Shown piece after piece: positions 1-8,710 of a stretch of DNA of 64,000 nucleotides. The notes below the pieces were generated by a model. It searched no databases, was not told the origin of the DNA, and saw nothing but the letters and a program-made list of their open reading frames with translations. The position numbers were made by a program, and so were the translations under genes. The stretch's first letter is position 1, and every line of letters starts with the position of its first letter. The DNA is from Flectobacillus major DSM 103 (lineage in GTDB: Bacteria; Bacteroidota; Bacteroidia; Cytophagales; Spirosomataceae): assembly GCF_000427405.1 (NCBI RefSeq), contig NZ_KE386491.1, positions 3,021,001-3,085,000 of the forward strand, given 5' to 3'.

Positions 1-2
1 CA

Positions 3-461
3 AGCCCCCAAGTAACCCTATTGTTGGCCAATGGCGAAGAACACGACTTTAAAGGACGTATCGAAACCAGCGAAGGAGAAATAGACCAAAGCACGGGTAA
101 TATTGCCTTTCGTGCCCGCTTTGCCAACCCCGAAAAAATCTTGAAACATGGTGCTAGTGGTAAAGTACGCTTATTGCAACGCTACAGAAATGCCATGCTG
201 ATTCCTCAAAAAGCTACTTTCGAGATTCAAGACAGAATATATGTTTATGTAATTGATAATAAAAACAAGGTGAAGTCAAGAGCCATCAAGACTACCAAGC
301 GTTTGCCTCACTTCTATATAGTTGATTCGGGTTTAAGCATAGACGACCGCATTATTTATGACGGTATCCAAAATGTGAAAGAAGGAATGTTGGTTAATCC
401 ACAATTCCTTACCATGAGCAAAATTGCAAAAGAACTTTCGAAAAACGACTCTATTAAATAG
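3..461 (+). CDS. RND efflux periplasmic adaptor (HlyD/AcrA family), 3' part only
   Basis: C-terminal part of the membrane-fusion (adaptor) subunit of a tripartite efflux pump, which bridges the inner-membrane pump and the outer-membrane channel in the periplasm. The gene begins before the window; the frame is open from base 3. About 152 residues are visible. GRIETSEGEIDQSTGNIAFR fits the beta-barrel domain, and the stretch LIPQKATFEIQ followed by YVYVID fits the start of the membrane-proximal domain of AcrA/MexA-type proteins. It stops 11 nt before the RND pump gene, so the three genes form one operon. Family assignment is firm from context and motifs; the substrate cannot be told. Confidence 0.9.
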   Translation, partial: SPQVTLLLANGEEHDFKGRIETSEGEIDQSTGNIAFRARFANPEKILKHGASGKVRLLQRYRNAMLIPQKATFEIQDRIYVYVIDNKNKVKSRAIKTTKRLPHFYIVDSGLSIDDRIIYDGIQNVKEGMLVNPQFLTMSKIAKELSKNDSIK

Positions 462-472
462 GCCCAGAAATT

Positions 473-3400
473 ATGTTTACTAACTTCATAAATCGACCTG
501 TGCTATCATTGGTTATCTCCATTTTCATTGTGATTTTGGGGATATTATCCATGACTAGCCTTCCAGTAACGCAATACCCCGATATTGCACCTCCAGCAGT
601 AACCGTAACTACCAAATACACAGGTGCCAATGCCGAAGTATGTGCCAAAGCCGTAGTGACTCCTCTTGAACGAGCCATCAACGGTGTACCCGGTATGACC
701 TATATGACTTCGGTGTCGGGCAACGACGGTACGAGTATTATTCAAGTATATTTTGAGGTAGGAACCGACCCCGACGTAGCTGCCGTAAACGTACAAAACC
801 GTGCTACTACCGTACTCGACGAGCTTCCAGAAGAAGTAATCAAAGCTGGGGTAGTTACCGAAAAAGAGGTAAATAGTATGCTTTTGTATATCAACCTTAT
901 CAGTGAAGATACTACCCTCGACGAAAAGTTTATCTATAACTTTGCCGACATTAATGTCCTTGCCGAACTCAAAAGGATTAATGGTGTAGGTTTTGTTGAT
1001 ATTATGGGTTCTAGAGAATACGCTATGCGTGTTTGGCTAAAACCAGGGCGTTTGGATGCCTACCAGATTTCGGCAGAAGATGTCATAAAAGCCCTTAAAG
1101 AACAAAACGTAGAAGCCGCCCCCGGTAAAATAGGCGAAAGTTCGGGTCGTCAGGCTCAGTCGTTACAATATGTATTGCGTTATACAGGTAAAATGACCGA
1201 AAAAGAGCAATATGAAAACGTAGTTATTAAAGTAACTGACAGTGGCGAAATGTTGCGACTCAGAGACGTTGCCGATATAGAATTTGGCTCGCTCGACTAC
1301 GATGTACTTTCTAAAGAAAATGGAAAACCTTCGGCGGCTATTGTACTCAAACAACGCCCAGGCTCAAATGCCAGTCAGGTTATTGCCGATATTAAAGCCC
1401 GTTTGGAATACCTCAAAGAAACATCGTTTCCTCCAGGCATGACCTATACGCTCAGTTATGACGTATCTCGTTTTCTTGATGCCTCTATTCATGAAGTAGT
1501 CAAAACTCTTTTTGAAGCCTTTATTTTGGTGGCATTGGTGGTATTTATTTTCTTGCAGGATGTTCGCTCTACGCTAATTCCGGTACTGGCTGTGCCTGTG
1601 TCGTTGGTCGGTACATTTGCCTTTATGCAACTGTTTGGCTTTTCTATCAATCTACTTACCCTGTTTGCCTTGGTACTAGCCATTGGTATTGTGGTCGACG
1701 ATGCCATTGTCGTAGTAGAATCGGTACATGCCAAAATGGAAGAAAAACACCTAAGTGCTAAACTAGCCACGATTGAGTCTATTACCGAAATCAGTAGTGC
1801 AATTATTGCTATTACCTTGGTAATGTCGGCGGTATTTATTCCTGTGGCTTTCTTGGATGGCCCTGTTGGGGTGTTCTATCGACAGTTTTCGGTAACAATG
1901 GCCATTGCTATTGTCATATCGGGTATCAATGCCCTTACACTTACGCCAGCCTTATGTGCCTTGATTTTGAAAAACCCTCATCTTGGCGAAAAGAAATCCA
2001 CTTTTGTAAGTCGTTTTTTTGATGCTTTCAATACCAAATTTGACCAACTCACAGGCCGATACGCAAGCTTACTTCGTATTATTGCCAATCGTCGTTTAGT
2101 TACAATCTTGGTATTGGTGGGCTTTAGTGTTGGTACTTGGGGGGTTGCTCAGATTTTGCCTACCAGTTTTATTCCTAGCGAAGACCAAGGTACAATCTAT
2201 GCCAGTGTTACTACACCTGTAGGGGCTACCCTCGAAAGAACCGAGGGTGTTATGAACGAGATTGATAAAATTGCACAGACTATCCCTGAAGTATCTTCTA
2301 TTTCGAGCTTATCGGGCTTTAGTATGATGACCGATGGCGTTGGGGCTTCGTTTGGGATGAGTACTATCAACCTCAAAGGCTGGGAAGAACGTAAGGCTAC
2401 AGCCAACGATATTATTGCTATTCTTATCGAAAAAACCAAAAATATCAAAGGAGCAGACATTCAGTTTTTCCCTCCTCCTGCCGTACCGGGTTTTGGTAAT
2501 GCCAGTGGTTTTGAGATGCGTTTGTTAGATAAAACAGGAACAGGTAACCTCCAAAATACCGCCCGTGTTGCCGACAAGTTTATTGAAGACTTAAAAAAAC
2601 GCCCTGAAATCAAGGATGTGTTTTCAAGTTTCAACCCCAATTTCCCACAATATTTGATTCATATCGACCAAGATATGGCTGCTAAAAAAGGGATTTCGGT
2701 CGACAACGCCATGAGTAATTTACAGTCTTTGATTGGTAGTTTTTATGCAACCAACTTTATTACTTATGGTCAAATGTACAAAGTAATGGTGCAGTCTGAC
2801 CCTAAATTTAGGGCTCAGCCAGAAGATATCATGAAGCTGCGTATCAAAAACAAAAAAGGAGAAATGGTACCCTATTCTATTTTTAGTAGAATAGAAAGAG
2901 TATACGGCCCCGAACAGCTTACTCGTTACAACATGTATATTTCGGCCATGCTCAACGGCGAGCCTGCCGCTGGCTACAGTACTGGCGACGCTATCAATGC
3001 GATTAAAGAGGTAGCCAAAACAAGCCTTCCTCGTGGCTATATTTACGAGTGGTCGGGTATGACCCGTGAAGAAGTATTGTCGGGCAATCAGGTTGTAGCT
3101 GTATTTTCAATTTGTTTATTATTTGTTTATTTATTGTTATCGGCACAATACGAAAGCTTTGTTTTGCCGTTGGCCGTTATTGTATCGCTTCCAATGGGTA
3201 TTTTCGGCTCGTTGTTTTTCTTGTATATTTTTGGTCTTGAAAACAATATCTATGCCCAAGTTGCTATGGTTATGTTGATTGGGCTTTTAGGCAAAAATGC
3301 TATCCTGATTGTCGAATTTGCTATTCACGAGCAACAACAAGGCAAAAGTATTTTGCGTGCCGCTGTAGGCGGTGCTGTAGCCCGTTTCAGACCTATCCTA

Positions 3401-3619
3401 ATGACTTCATTTGCCTTTATTGCGGGGCTTATTCCGCTCATGTCGGCATCTGGAGCTGGAGCTATCGGTAACAGAACCATTGGTACTGCCGCCGCTGGAG
3501 GTATGCTATTCGGAACAGTTTTTGGGATTATTATTATTCCTGGACTCTACGTAATTTTTGCAAGCCTTACCAAAAAGAAGAAGAAAACCAATAAAACCTT
3601 AGAAGAAGCTTATGTTTAA
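473..3619 (+). CDS. RND multidrug efflux transporter, HAE1 (AcrB/MexB-like) family
   Basis: Proton-driven inner-membrane pump subunit of a tripartite drug or hydrophobe exporter. At 1048 residues it has the normal AcrB length. The N-terminus (FINRPVLSLVISIFIVILG) is the first membrane helix, followed by the porter motif SLPVTQYPDIAPP. The proton-relay residues are present: an Asp pair at 409-410 in GIVVDDAIVVVES and Lys941 in GLLGKNAILIVEF, matching E. coli AcrB D407/D408 and K940. There are two halves, each with a periplasmic loop and a membrane-helix bundle. Its last codons overlap the start of the outer-membrane factor gene by 8 nt, which suggests translational coupling. Function is secure at family level; the exported compounds are unknown. 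Confidence 0.97.
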   Translation: MFTNFINRPVLSLVISIFIVILGILSMTSLPVTQYPDIAPPAVTVTTKYTGANAEVCAKAVVTPLERAINGVPGMTYMTSVSGNDGTSIIQVYFEVGTDPDVAAVNVQNRATTVLDELPEEVIKAGVVTEKEVNSMLLYINLISEDTTLDEKFIYNFADINVLAELKRINGVGFVDIMGSREYAMRVWLKPGRLDAYQISAEDVIKALKEQNVEAAPGKIGESSGRQAQSLQYVLRYTGKMTEKEQYENVVIKVTDSGEMLRLRDVADIEFGSLDYDVLSKENGKPSAAIVLKQRPGSNASQVIADIKARLEYLKETSFPPGMTYTLSYDVSRFLDASIHEVVKTLFEAFILVALVVFIFLQDVRSTLIPVLAVPVSLVGTFAFMQLFGFSINLLTLFALVLAIGIVVDDAIVVVESVHAKMEEKHLSAKLATIESITEISSAIIAITLVMSAVFIPVAFLDGPVGVFYRQFSVTMAIAIVISGINALTLTPALCALILKNPHLGEKKSTFVSRFFDAFNTKFDQLTGRYASLLRIIANRRLVTILVLVGFSVGTWGVAQILPTSFIPSEDQGTIYASVTTPVGATLERTEGVMNEIDKIAQTIPEVSSISSLSGFSMMTDGVGASFGMSTINLKGWEERKATANDIIAILIEKTKNIKGADIQFFPPPAVPGFGNASGFEMRLLDKTGTGNLQNTARVADKFIEDLKKRPEIKDVFSSFNPNFPQYLIHIDQDMAAKKGISVDNAMSNLQSLIGSFYATNFITYGQMYKVMVQSDPKFRAQPEDIMKLRIKNKKGEMVPYSIFSRIERVYGPEQLTRYNMYISAMLNGEPAAGYSTGDAINAIKEVAKTSLPRGYIYEWSGMTREEVLSGNQVVAVFSICLLFVYLLLSAQYESFVLPLAVIVSLPMGIFGSLFFLYIFGLENNIYAQVAMVMLIGLLGKNAILIVEFAIHEQQQGKSILRAAVGGAVARFRPILMTSFAFIAGLIPLMSASGAGAIGNRTIGTAAAGGMLFGTVFGIIIIPGLYVIFASLTKKKKKTNKTLEEAYV

Positions 3620-5057
3620 ATATAAAGGTATATCTCTTTTAATCTTCACCGTCTTTATGGCTGGATGTAAGATAAAACAGGAAATTCCACAGAATAAACC
3701 TTTATTGGCAATGGCCAATAAATACACTGCTCTGTCAGACTCAGCACAGGTAACATTACCATCTATCCAAACTTTTTTTGCTGACTCTACTTTGATTAGC
3801 TTGATTGACACGGCACTTCACAACAATTTTGATATGCAAATAACCTTGCAAAGAATTGAAATGGCTCGTGCTGGCGTAAGGTTTGCTAAGGGGCTTGGCT
3901 TGCCCGAACTTTCGGCCAATGTAGCCGCTGGTGGGCGTAAGTTTGGAAAATATACTGTTGATGGTGTTGGCAATTATGATACTCAATTTTCTACCAATAT
4001 CGACGACAAACAACAAATTCCATCGCCATTTATTCCTGACTACCTCGTTGGTGTACAATCGGCTTGGGAAGTCGATTTGTGGGGTAAACTAAAAAGTCAG
4101 AAAAAGGCTGCTTTATCACGATTTCTGAGTGCGGGTTTTGGGAGAAATCTGGTAGAAACAGCCCTTATTGCAGAAGTTGCCAATGCTTATTTTGAATTGT
4201 TGGTATTAGACAATGAATTGATGTTTCTTGAAGAAAATATCAAGCTACAACAATCATCGCTCGACATGGTGCGTATTCTAAAACAAGCTGGTGAAGCCAA
4301 CCAGTTGGGCGTTGAGTTACTCAAAGCTCAGTTGCTTAGCTCGTCGGCACTCAAGATAGAGGTAAATCAGCAAATCATTTTGAATGAAAGTAAAATCAAT
4401 TTCTTGCTTGGACGTTATCCTCAGCCTATCAAGCGGCCTGTTTTTGCTTGGGAAAATGTAATTCCGCCAACTTTATCGGCAGGAATACCATCGGCTTTAC
4501 TCCAAAACCGCCCCGATATTAAGCAAGCAGAGCTTGAGCTTTTGGCCAGTAATGCCGACTTATATACAGCCAAAGCGGCTTTTTACCCTTCGCTCAATAT
4601 TACGGGAACACTAGGCTTGCAGGCATTCAAAGCATTATTGCTGGTCAACCCTGCTTCGGCAGCTTATGGTATAACGGGTGGCTTGGTAGCTCCTTTGGCC
4701 AACCGCCGTCAACTCGCCGCAGGACTTATGAGTGCCAAAGCCGAACAACAAATTGCTTATACCAATTACCAAAAATCTATAGTGAACGGTTTTACAGAAG
4801 TGTATAATTACATGAACCTTATTCGTACTAATGCCGAAATTTATAAGCTCAAATCGGAAGAAGTAGCATCGCTTCGCAATTCAATCGGTATTTCATCTGA
4901 ACTATTCAAATCGGGGCGAGCTACCTATTTGGAAGTAATTACGGCTCAGAAAAATGCTCTACAAGCACAAATTGAGCTTATTAATATTAAAAAACAACAA
5001 TATTCAGTAGCAATTGGCCTTTATAAGTCGTTGGGGGGCGGCTGGAAAAATAACTAA
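3612..5057 (+). CDS. TolC-like outer-membrane efflux lipoprotein (NodT/OprM type)
   Basis: Outer-membrane channel of the same efflux system. The 481-residue protein starts with a lipoprotein signal (hydrophobic run ending in the lipobox FMAGC at about residues 15-19), as in the NodT branch of the TolC family. The two TolC-type repeats are visible as paired helical segments, including EVDLWGKLKSQKKAALSR in the first half and LLQNRPDIKQAELELLASNA in the second half. The ATG lies inside the pump gene (8-nt overlap). A hairpin follows about 35 nt after the stop. Together with the two upstream genes this makes a complete tripartite exporter. Confidence 0.95.
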   Translation: MFKYKGISLLIFTVFMAGCKIKQEIPQNKPLLAMANKYTALSDSAQVTLPSIQTFFADSTLISLIDTALHNNFDMQITLQRIEMARAGVRFAKGLGLPELSANVAAGGRKFGKYTVDGVGNYDTQFSTNIDDKQQIPSPFIPDYLVGVQSAWEVDLWGKLKSQKKAALSRFLSAGFGRNLVETALIAEVANAYFELLVLDNELMFLEENIKLQQSSLDMVRILKQAGEANQLGVELLKAQLLSSSALKIEVNQQIILNESKINFLLGRYPQPIKRPVFAWENVIPPTLSAGIPSALLQNRPDIKQAELELLASNADLYTAKAAFYPSLNITGTLGLQAFKALLLVNPASAAYGITGGLVAPLANRRQLAAGLMSAKAEQQIAYTNYQKSIVNGFTEVYNYMNLIRTNAEIYKLKSEEVASLRNSIGISSELFKSGRATYLEVITAQKNALQAQIELINIKKQQYSVAIGLYKSLGGGWKNN

Positions 5058-5090
5058 AAGCCTATCATTGTCAAGGCTCAATATAACTTT

Positions 5091-5134
5091 ACAATTAGCT
5101 GGCGAATGTATTCGCTAGCTAATTGTAATTTTCA
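5091..5134 (+). terminator. Hairpin terminator after the efflux operon
   Basis: The arms 5091-5106 and 5111-5126 pair over 16 nt (one G/T-type irregularity) around a 4-nt loop and are followed by a T-rich stretch (aatttt). It lies between the + strand efflux operon and the - strand purN gene, so it may serve both. Confidence 0.7.
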
Positions 5135-5226
5135 AGCTAAAACAAGTTAATGTCACCTATTTCGCCAACAATCCAACCATTTTATCAGAAATCCTATTTC
5201 TACAACACTTTGTGTCTTGCTGTTTA

Positions 5227-5796
5227 TTACTGTTCGCTTTTCACTAATTGTTCTACTACTTCTGGAAAATGTTTATGTTCTAAAACCTGTCCTTTTTTAG
5301 CAACATCCTCAGGCGAATCGCTTGGTAATACAGGGTATGAAGCCTGAAAAATAACCGTTCCTTCGTCATAATGCTCGTTCACATAATGAATCGTAATACC
5401 TGATTCTGTTTCTTGATTGGCTACCACGGCTTCATGAACAAAATGTCCATACATACCTTTTCCCCCAAATTTTGGTAATAAGGCAGGATGAATGTTCACA
5501 ATACGATTGGGATAGGCAGCTACTAAATTTTGCGGTATTAGCCACAAAAAACCCGCCAATATAACCCAGTCGATTTGGTTGTCTTGCAATATCTCTACAA
5601 TGGCATCGGATTTGAACTGAGCCCTATCAAATAACACCAAGGGTACATTCAAACGTTTTGCCCGCTCAATTACACCCGCTTGAGGATTATTACACAGAAT
5701 CAATTTGATATTAATAAAATCTGAATCACGAAAATACTCAACGAAACGTTCAACATTCGAACCCGAACCTGAAGCAAAAAGGGCAAGATTTTTCAA
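5227..5796 (-). CDS. purN: Phosphoribosylglycinamide formyltransferase (GART)
   Basis: Catalyses the third step of de novo purine synthesis, transferring a formyl group from 10-formyl-THF to GAR. The protein is 189 residues, the usual PurN size. It opens with the phosphate-binding motif LALFASGSGSNVERF. The catalytic Asn-His-Asp set is readable: N in RIVNIHPALLPKF, H in the same motif, and D in HYVNEHYDEGTVIFQ. The protein is cytoplasmic. It is the only gene on its transcript here; purK and purE lie 1.7-3.4 kb away on the other strand, so the purine genes are close but not one operon. A TAnnTTTG box (reverse strand 5833-5840) lies 37 nt upstream of the ATG. Confidence 0.95.
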   Translation of the reverse strand: MKNLALFASGSGSNVERFVEYFRDSDFINIKLILCNNPQAGVIERAKRLNVPLVLFDRAQFKSDAIVEILQDNQIDWVILAGFLWLIPQNLVAAYPNRIVNIHPALLPKFGGKGMYGHFVHEAVVANQETESGITIHYVNEHYDEGTVIFQASYPVLPSDSPEDVAKKGQVLEHKHFPEVVEQLVKSEQ

Positions 5797-5832
5797 TTTG
5801 TAAGAGTTTTTGATATTTTAATAACTTTTCAA

Positions 5833-5840
5833 CAAAGTTA
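5833..5840 (-). promoter_or_regulatory. Putative -7 box (TAACTTTG) for purN
   Basis: The reverse complement reads TAACTTTG, a perfect match to the Bacteroidota -7 consensus TAnnTTTG, 37 nt upstream of the purN start. No clear -33 TTTG was seen. Confidence 0.4.
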
Positions 5841-5932
5841 ACGTATCATTTCCAACCTTTCTAGTCTAAAGGTAGTCTTTATCATAACAAATGTACCTCA
5901 TATAAGTAGGTGTACCGAACCTTGGGTTCAAA

Positions 5933-5940
5933 TAGTTTTG
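5933..5940 (+). promoter_or_regulatory. Putative -7 box (TAGTTTTG) for the META-domain lipoprotein gene
   Basis: TAGTTTTG matches the Bacteroidota -7 consensus and lies 52 nt before the ATG at 5993. The -33 element is not convincing. Confidence 0.35.
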
Positions 5941-5992
5941 TACAATTACTTACTAACTTCAATCTCAGTATTTAACAACCAGTTTTTGCCCC

Positions 5993-6535
5993 ATGAAAAC
6001 ATATTCAATTGTAGCCATCGCCCTTGTATTTTTGTTGAGTGCCTGCACTCGTGAAAACGTAGATGCTTCTGCCAAAGAAAATACCTCTGGTATTGCGGCT
6101 ATCAAAGGCTCTTGGAAACTCGTCAATGTATTTTTGAGCGATGCTATTGATAGACCTTGCGGACAAGATTCGCTATCAAAAGACATAACGCTAGTAGTTA
6201 CCGACGAACCAAGCAATAGTACCCCCAATACCTTTTCTATCAATGGGCAGTCGGCGGTTAATTTGTTTTTTGGCTCGGTAACAATTACCTCTTACGACAA
6301 CAATACACATATAGGAACTGTAAAGATGAGTGCTTTAGGAAGCACCAAAATGGCAGGAACACCAGAGATGAATCAATGTGAACAAGGTTACTTTGATAAA
6401 CTTTCGACAGCAACAGACTTTAGCCTTGCCAAAGATGCCTCTGGGAAAACCTTGCTTTACTTGGGTATTTTCAAGAAGAACAATACCCCTTCACGCGATG
6501 GAGGTGTATATTTAATTTATGAAAAAATCAAATAG
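5993..6535 (+). CDS. META-domain (HslJ-like) lipoprotein
   Basis: A 180-residue predicted lipoprotein. The signal ends in the lipobox LLSAC at residues 14-18. The mature part begins with GSWKLVNVFLSDAI, the typical first strand of META/HslJ domains. It later has ALGSTKMAGTPEMNQCEQGY and FDKLSTATDFSLAKD, which fit the family pattern of a conserved Met-Ala-C/G turn followed by a Phe-x-x-x-Leu helix. META-domain proteins are small cell-envelope proteins of unclear biochemical role, linked to stress or drug tolerance (novobiocin for E. coli HslJ). It is monocistronic and followed by a strong terminator about 190 nt later. Confidence 0.75.
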   Translation: MKTYSIVAIALVFLLSACTRENVDASAKENTSGIAAIKGSWKLVNVFLSDAIDRPCGQDSLSKDITLVVTDEPSNSTPNTFSINGQSAVNLFFGSVTITSYDNNTHIGTVKMSALGSTKMAGTPEMNQCEQGYFDKLSTATDFSLAKDASGKTLLYLGIFKKNNTPSRDGGVYLIYEKIK

Positions 6536-6727
6536 GGATTAAACCATAAGAGATTATTGTGTCTATAGCATTAAATAGACTTTGTCAGCTATAAACAAGC
6601 GGTTAAATCTATTTTTCATCCCTTGCAAATGATTCATATCATATACAAACATTACACCTTTGGGGCAATAAGCCTCATAAACCATGTAGTGATTTTCCCC
6701 GTTAAACCATCTAACCTATTTCATCGT

Positions 6728-6759
6728 TAGGCTGTCGTAAAACGACGGCCTATTTTTTT
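6728..6759 (+). terminator. Rho-independent terminator after the META lipoprotein gene
   Basis: The arms 6728-6738 and 6742-6752 pair around a 3-nt loop with one mismatch and are followed by seven T residues (6753-6759). Confidence 0.8.
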
Positions 6760-6763
6760 GTTC

Positions 6764-6797
6764 AAAAAAATAGGCCAGAAACAGTTTCTGGCCTATT
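6764..6797 (-). terminator. Rho-independent terminator after the DUF6580 gene
   Basis: The hairpin arms AATAGGCCAGAAA and TTTCTGGCCTATT enclose a 3-nt loop. On the minus strand the stem is followed by a T tract (complement of 6764-6770). It serves the leftward gene ending at 6839. Confidence 0.8.
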
Positions 6798-6838
6798 ACT
6801 ATTATGATACTATTAAAACAGCTTCATTGTTATTTCTT

Positions 6839-7399
6839 CTATACAGCTAACTTTGGTACTTGACGTTTGGCCAATTCAAATGCACCAAACATTACTCCCG
6901 AAAACAATAGATTGCTCAACATGGTGTTTCTCAAAAATGGAAGGGCGTTTCCATAACATTCTACCAAACCATTCATATCGGTAGTGTAAAGCTGACCACC
7001 CAACCATACACATAAATTAGATACTATAAAAAAGCCTAATGTACCTACCACATTAGCAGCTAATAGATTGGTAAGTGTTACTTTTTTGAGCAATACTACA
7101 CCAGCCGTAACCACAACGGCAAAGCTTACAAATGTACCCCACTCAAAACCCATCGAGAAACTCGGATAATATTCTTTATAAAATACGTTGTTCAATACTA
7201 AATTAGAAAGCCACAAGGCCAATACTGGCAAAGCATACGCCCAACGCTTGTTAGCAAAATAAGCTCCACCAAACAAAGCCATTGCTCCGACAGGAGAAAA
7301 GTTGGCCAAAGAAGGTGTTAAAAACAAAAAACGACTGACTGCTGCTATGGCAATCATGCCTGCAATTACCCCAAAACGAAGATTTATTGAGTTTTTCAT
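6839..7399 (-). CDS. DUF6580-type integral membrane protein (putative transporter component)
   Basis: A 186-residue hydrophobic protein with about five membrane segments, starting with RFGVIAGMIAIAAVSRFLF. The motif LANFSPVGAMALFGGAYFAN, followed by KRWAYALPVLALWLSNLVLN, is typical of a Bacteroidota/Planctomycetes family annotated as DUF6580 putative transport protein, whose shape resembles ECF S components. The substrate is unknown. The gene diverges from purK with 104 nt between the starts, in which each direction has its own TAnnTTTG box, so the two genes may be co-controlled. The family call is from memory of the motif and not from a search. Confidence 0.65.
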   Translation of the reverse strand: MKNSINLRFGVIAGMIAIAAVSRFLFLTPSLANFSPVGAMALFGGAYFANKRWAYALPVLALWLSNLVLNNVFYKEYYPSFSMGFEWGTFVSFAVVVTAGVVLLKKVTLTNLLAANVVGTLGFFIVSNLCVWLGGQLYTTDMNGLVECYGNALPFLRNTMLSNLLFSGVMFGAFELAKRQVPKLAV

Positions 7400-7424
7400 G
7401 AAATGTCTTTATTTGAATACACAA

Positions 7425-7432
7425 CAAATTTA
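7425..7432 (-). promoter_or_regulatory. Putative -7 box (TAAATTTG) for the DUF6580 gene
   Basis: The reverse complement is TAAATTTG, 26 nt upstream of the ATG at 7399. It matches TAnnTTTG and forms a divergent pair with the purK box at 7455-7462. Confidence 0.45.
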
Positions 7433-7454
7433 ATAACCTTTCAATATTTAGCAG

Positions 7455-7462
7455 TAATTTTG
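7455..7462 (+). promoter_or_regulatory. Putative -7 box (TAATTTTG) for purK
   Basis: TAATTTTG matches TAnnTTTG and lies 42 nt upstream of the purK ATG at 7504. Confidence 0.45.
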
Positions 7463-7503
7463 GGTCACAAATAAACACGATTCTTGATTTCGTGCTACAA
7501 ATC

Positions 7504-8643
7504 ATGCCAATATTCTCGAAAAATTTCAAATTAGGACTTTTAGGTGGCGGCCAATTAGGACGCATGTTGCTCCAAGCTGCCATAGATTTAGACATTCACG
7601 TGAAGTCGCTTGACCCCGACCCCGATGCCCCTTGTGCCAAAATAGCACCAGAGTTTGTTTGTGGGTCGTTCTTAGACTTCGATACGGTTTATCAATTTGG
7701 ACAAGATTGTGAGGTTATCACCATCGAAATTGAAAATGTAAACCTCGAAGCATTGAAGAAACTTCAAGCAGAAGGCAAAAAGGTTTTCCCTCAGCCCGAA
7801 GTACTTGAAATCATCCAAGATAAGCGTGTACAAAAACAGTTTTATCGTGACCACCATCTGCCAACGGCCGATTTTGTGCTAACCGACAACCAAGACGCTG
7901 TAGCAGCCAATACCGCTTTTTTGCCAGCCTTCAACAAACTAGGCAAAGGCGGCTACGATGGCCGTGGTGTACAACGAATCAGTACTGCCGAAGACGTACA
8001 TTTGGCTTTTACAGAACCAAGCTTGCTAGAAAAAGCGGTTGATTTTGAAAAAGAAATTGCTGTTATTGTTGCTCGCAATGAGCAAGGCGAATGTCGCACA
8101 TTTCCAACGGTAGAATGTGTGTTTCACCCTGTACACAACTTGGTAGAATACCTTTTTGCTCCTGCCGAGGTTTCGGAAGAAATCAACCAGCAGGCCAAAG
8201 ATATTGCGATTCAGACAGCCGAAAAACTTAATATTGTTGGGCTTTTGGCAGTAGAGATGTTCTTGACCAAAGATGGACAAGTATTGATTAATGAAGTAGC
8301 CCCAAGAACTCATAATAGTGGGCATCATACCATTCGAGCTAATCATACATCTCAGTTTGAACAGCACCTCCGAGCCGTATTGGGCTTGCCATTGGGCGAC
8401 ACCACCGCACACAGCAAAGCCGCAATGGTAAACCTTTTGGGCGAAGACGGCTATTCGGGCGATGTGCAATATGTGGGTATGCTCGAAACCTTGGCAATCG
8501 AGGGGGTTTTCCCTTTTCTATATGGTAAAAAAATCACTAAACCATTCCGCAAAATGGGACATATTACGGTGGTCGACGAAAATATTGATTCGCTCAAAAA
8601 GAAAGTAGCGATTGTCAAAGAAACCCTCAAGGTGATTGCCTAA
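7504..8643 (+). CDS. purK: N5-carboxyaminoimidazole ribonucleotide synthase (ATP-grasp)
   Basis: Converts AIR, ATP and bicarbonate to N5-CAIR in purine synthesis. The protein is 379 residues from the ATG at 7504; an in-frame GTG four codons earlier is less likely. The N-terminal motif KLGLLGGGQLGRMLLQAA is diagnostic for PurK. The ATP-grasp core follows, with KLGKGGYDGRGVQ (ATP-binding loop), EKEIAVIVARN, and EVAPRTHNSGHHT (metal and substrate binding). purE follows 67 nt downstream on the same strand, giving the classic purK/purE two-enzyme route from AIR to CAIR. A small hairpin (8674-8695) lies between them. Confidence 0.96.
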   Translation: MPIFSKNFKLGLLGGGQLGRMLLQAAIDLDIHVKSLDPDPDAPCAKIAPEFVCGSFLDFDTVYQFGQDCEVITIEIENVNLEALKKLQAEGKKVFPQPEVLEIIQDKRVQKQFYRDHHLPTADFVLTDNQDAVAANTAFLPAFNKLGKGGYDGRGVQRISTAEDVHLAFTEPSLLEKAVDFEKEIAVIVARNEQGECRTFPTVECVFHPVHNLVEYLFAPAEVSEEINQQAKDIAIQTAEKLNIVGLLAVEMFLTKDGQVLINEVAPRTHNSGHHTIRANHTSQFEQHLRAVLGLPLGDTTAHSKAAMVNLLGEDGYSGDVQYVGMLETLAIEGVFPFLYGKKITKPFRKMGHITVVDENIDSLKKKVAIVKETLKVIA

Positions 8644-8710
8644 AACAAAAAACTAGTCAATTAATTTTAATCAATGCTCAGCTTGGTCTGAGCATACATC
8701 TTTACAAATT

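Larger units (their letters stand above)
6536..6838. other. Convergent intergenic region
   Basis: 303 bases between the META lipoprotein gene and the DUF6580 gene. The last third holds two back-to-back terminators listed separately. No open frame with coding character was seen in the rest. Confidence 0.6.

Noticed and set aside
5150-5347. 65-codon plus-strand frame
   Set aside because: It mostly overlaps the 3' end of purN on the other strand and has no coding character of its own.
8674-8695. Terminator between purK and purE
   Set aside because: An 8-bp hairpin without a T tract; more likely a processing or spacing hairpin, so not annotated as a terminator.
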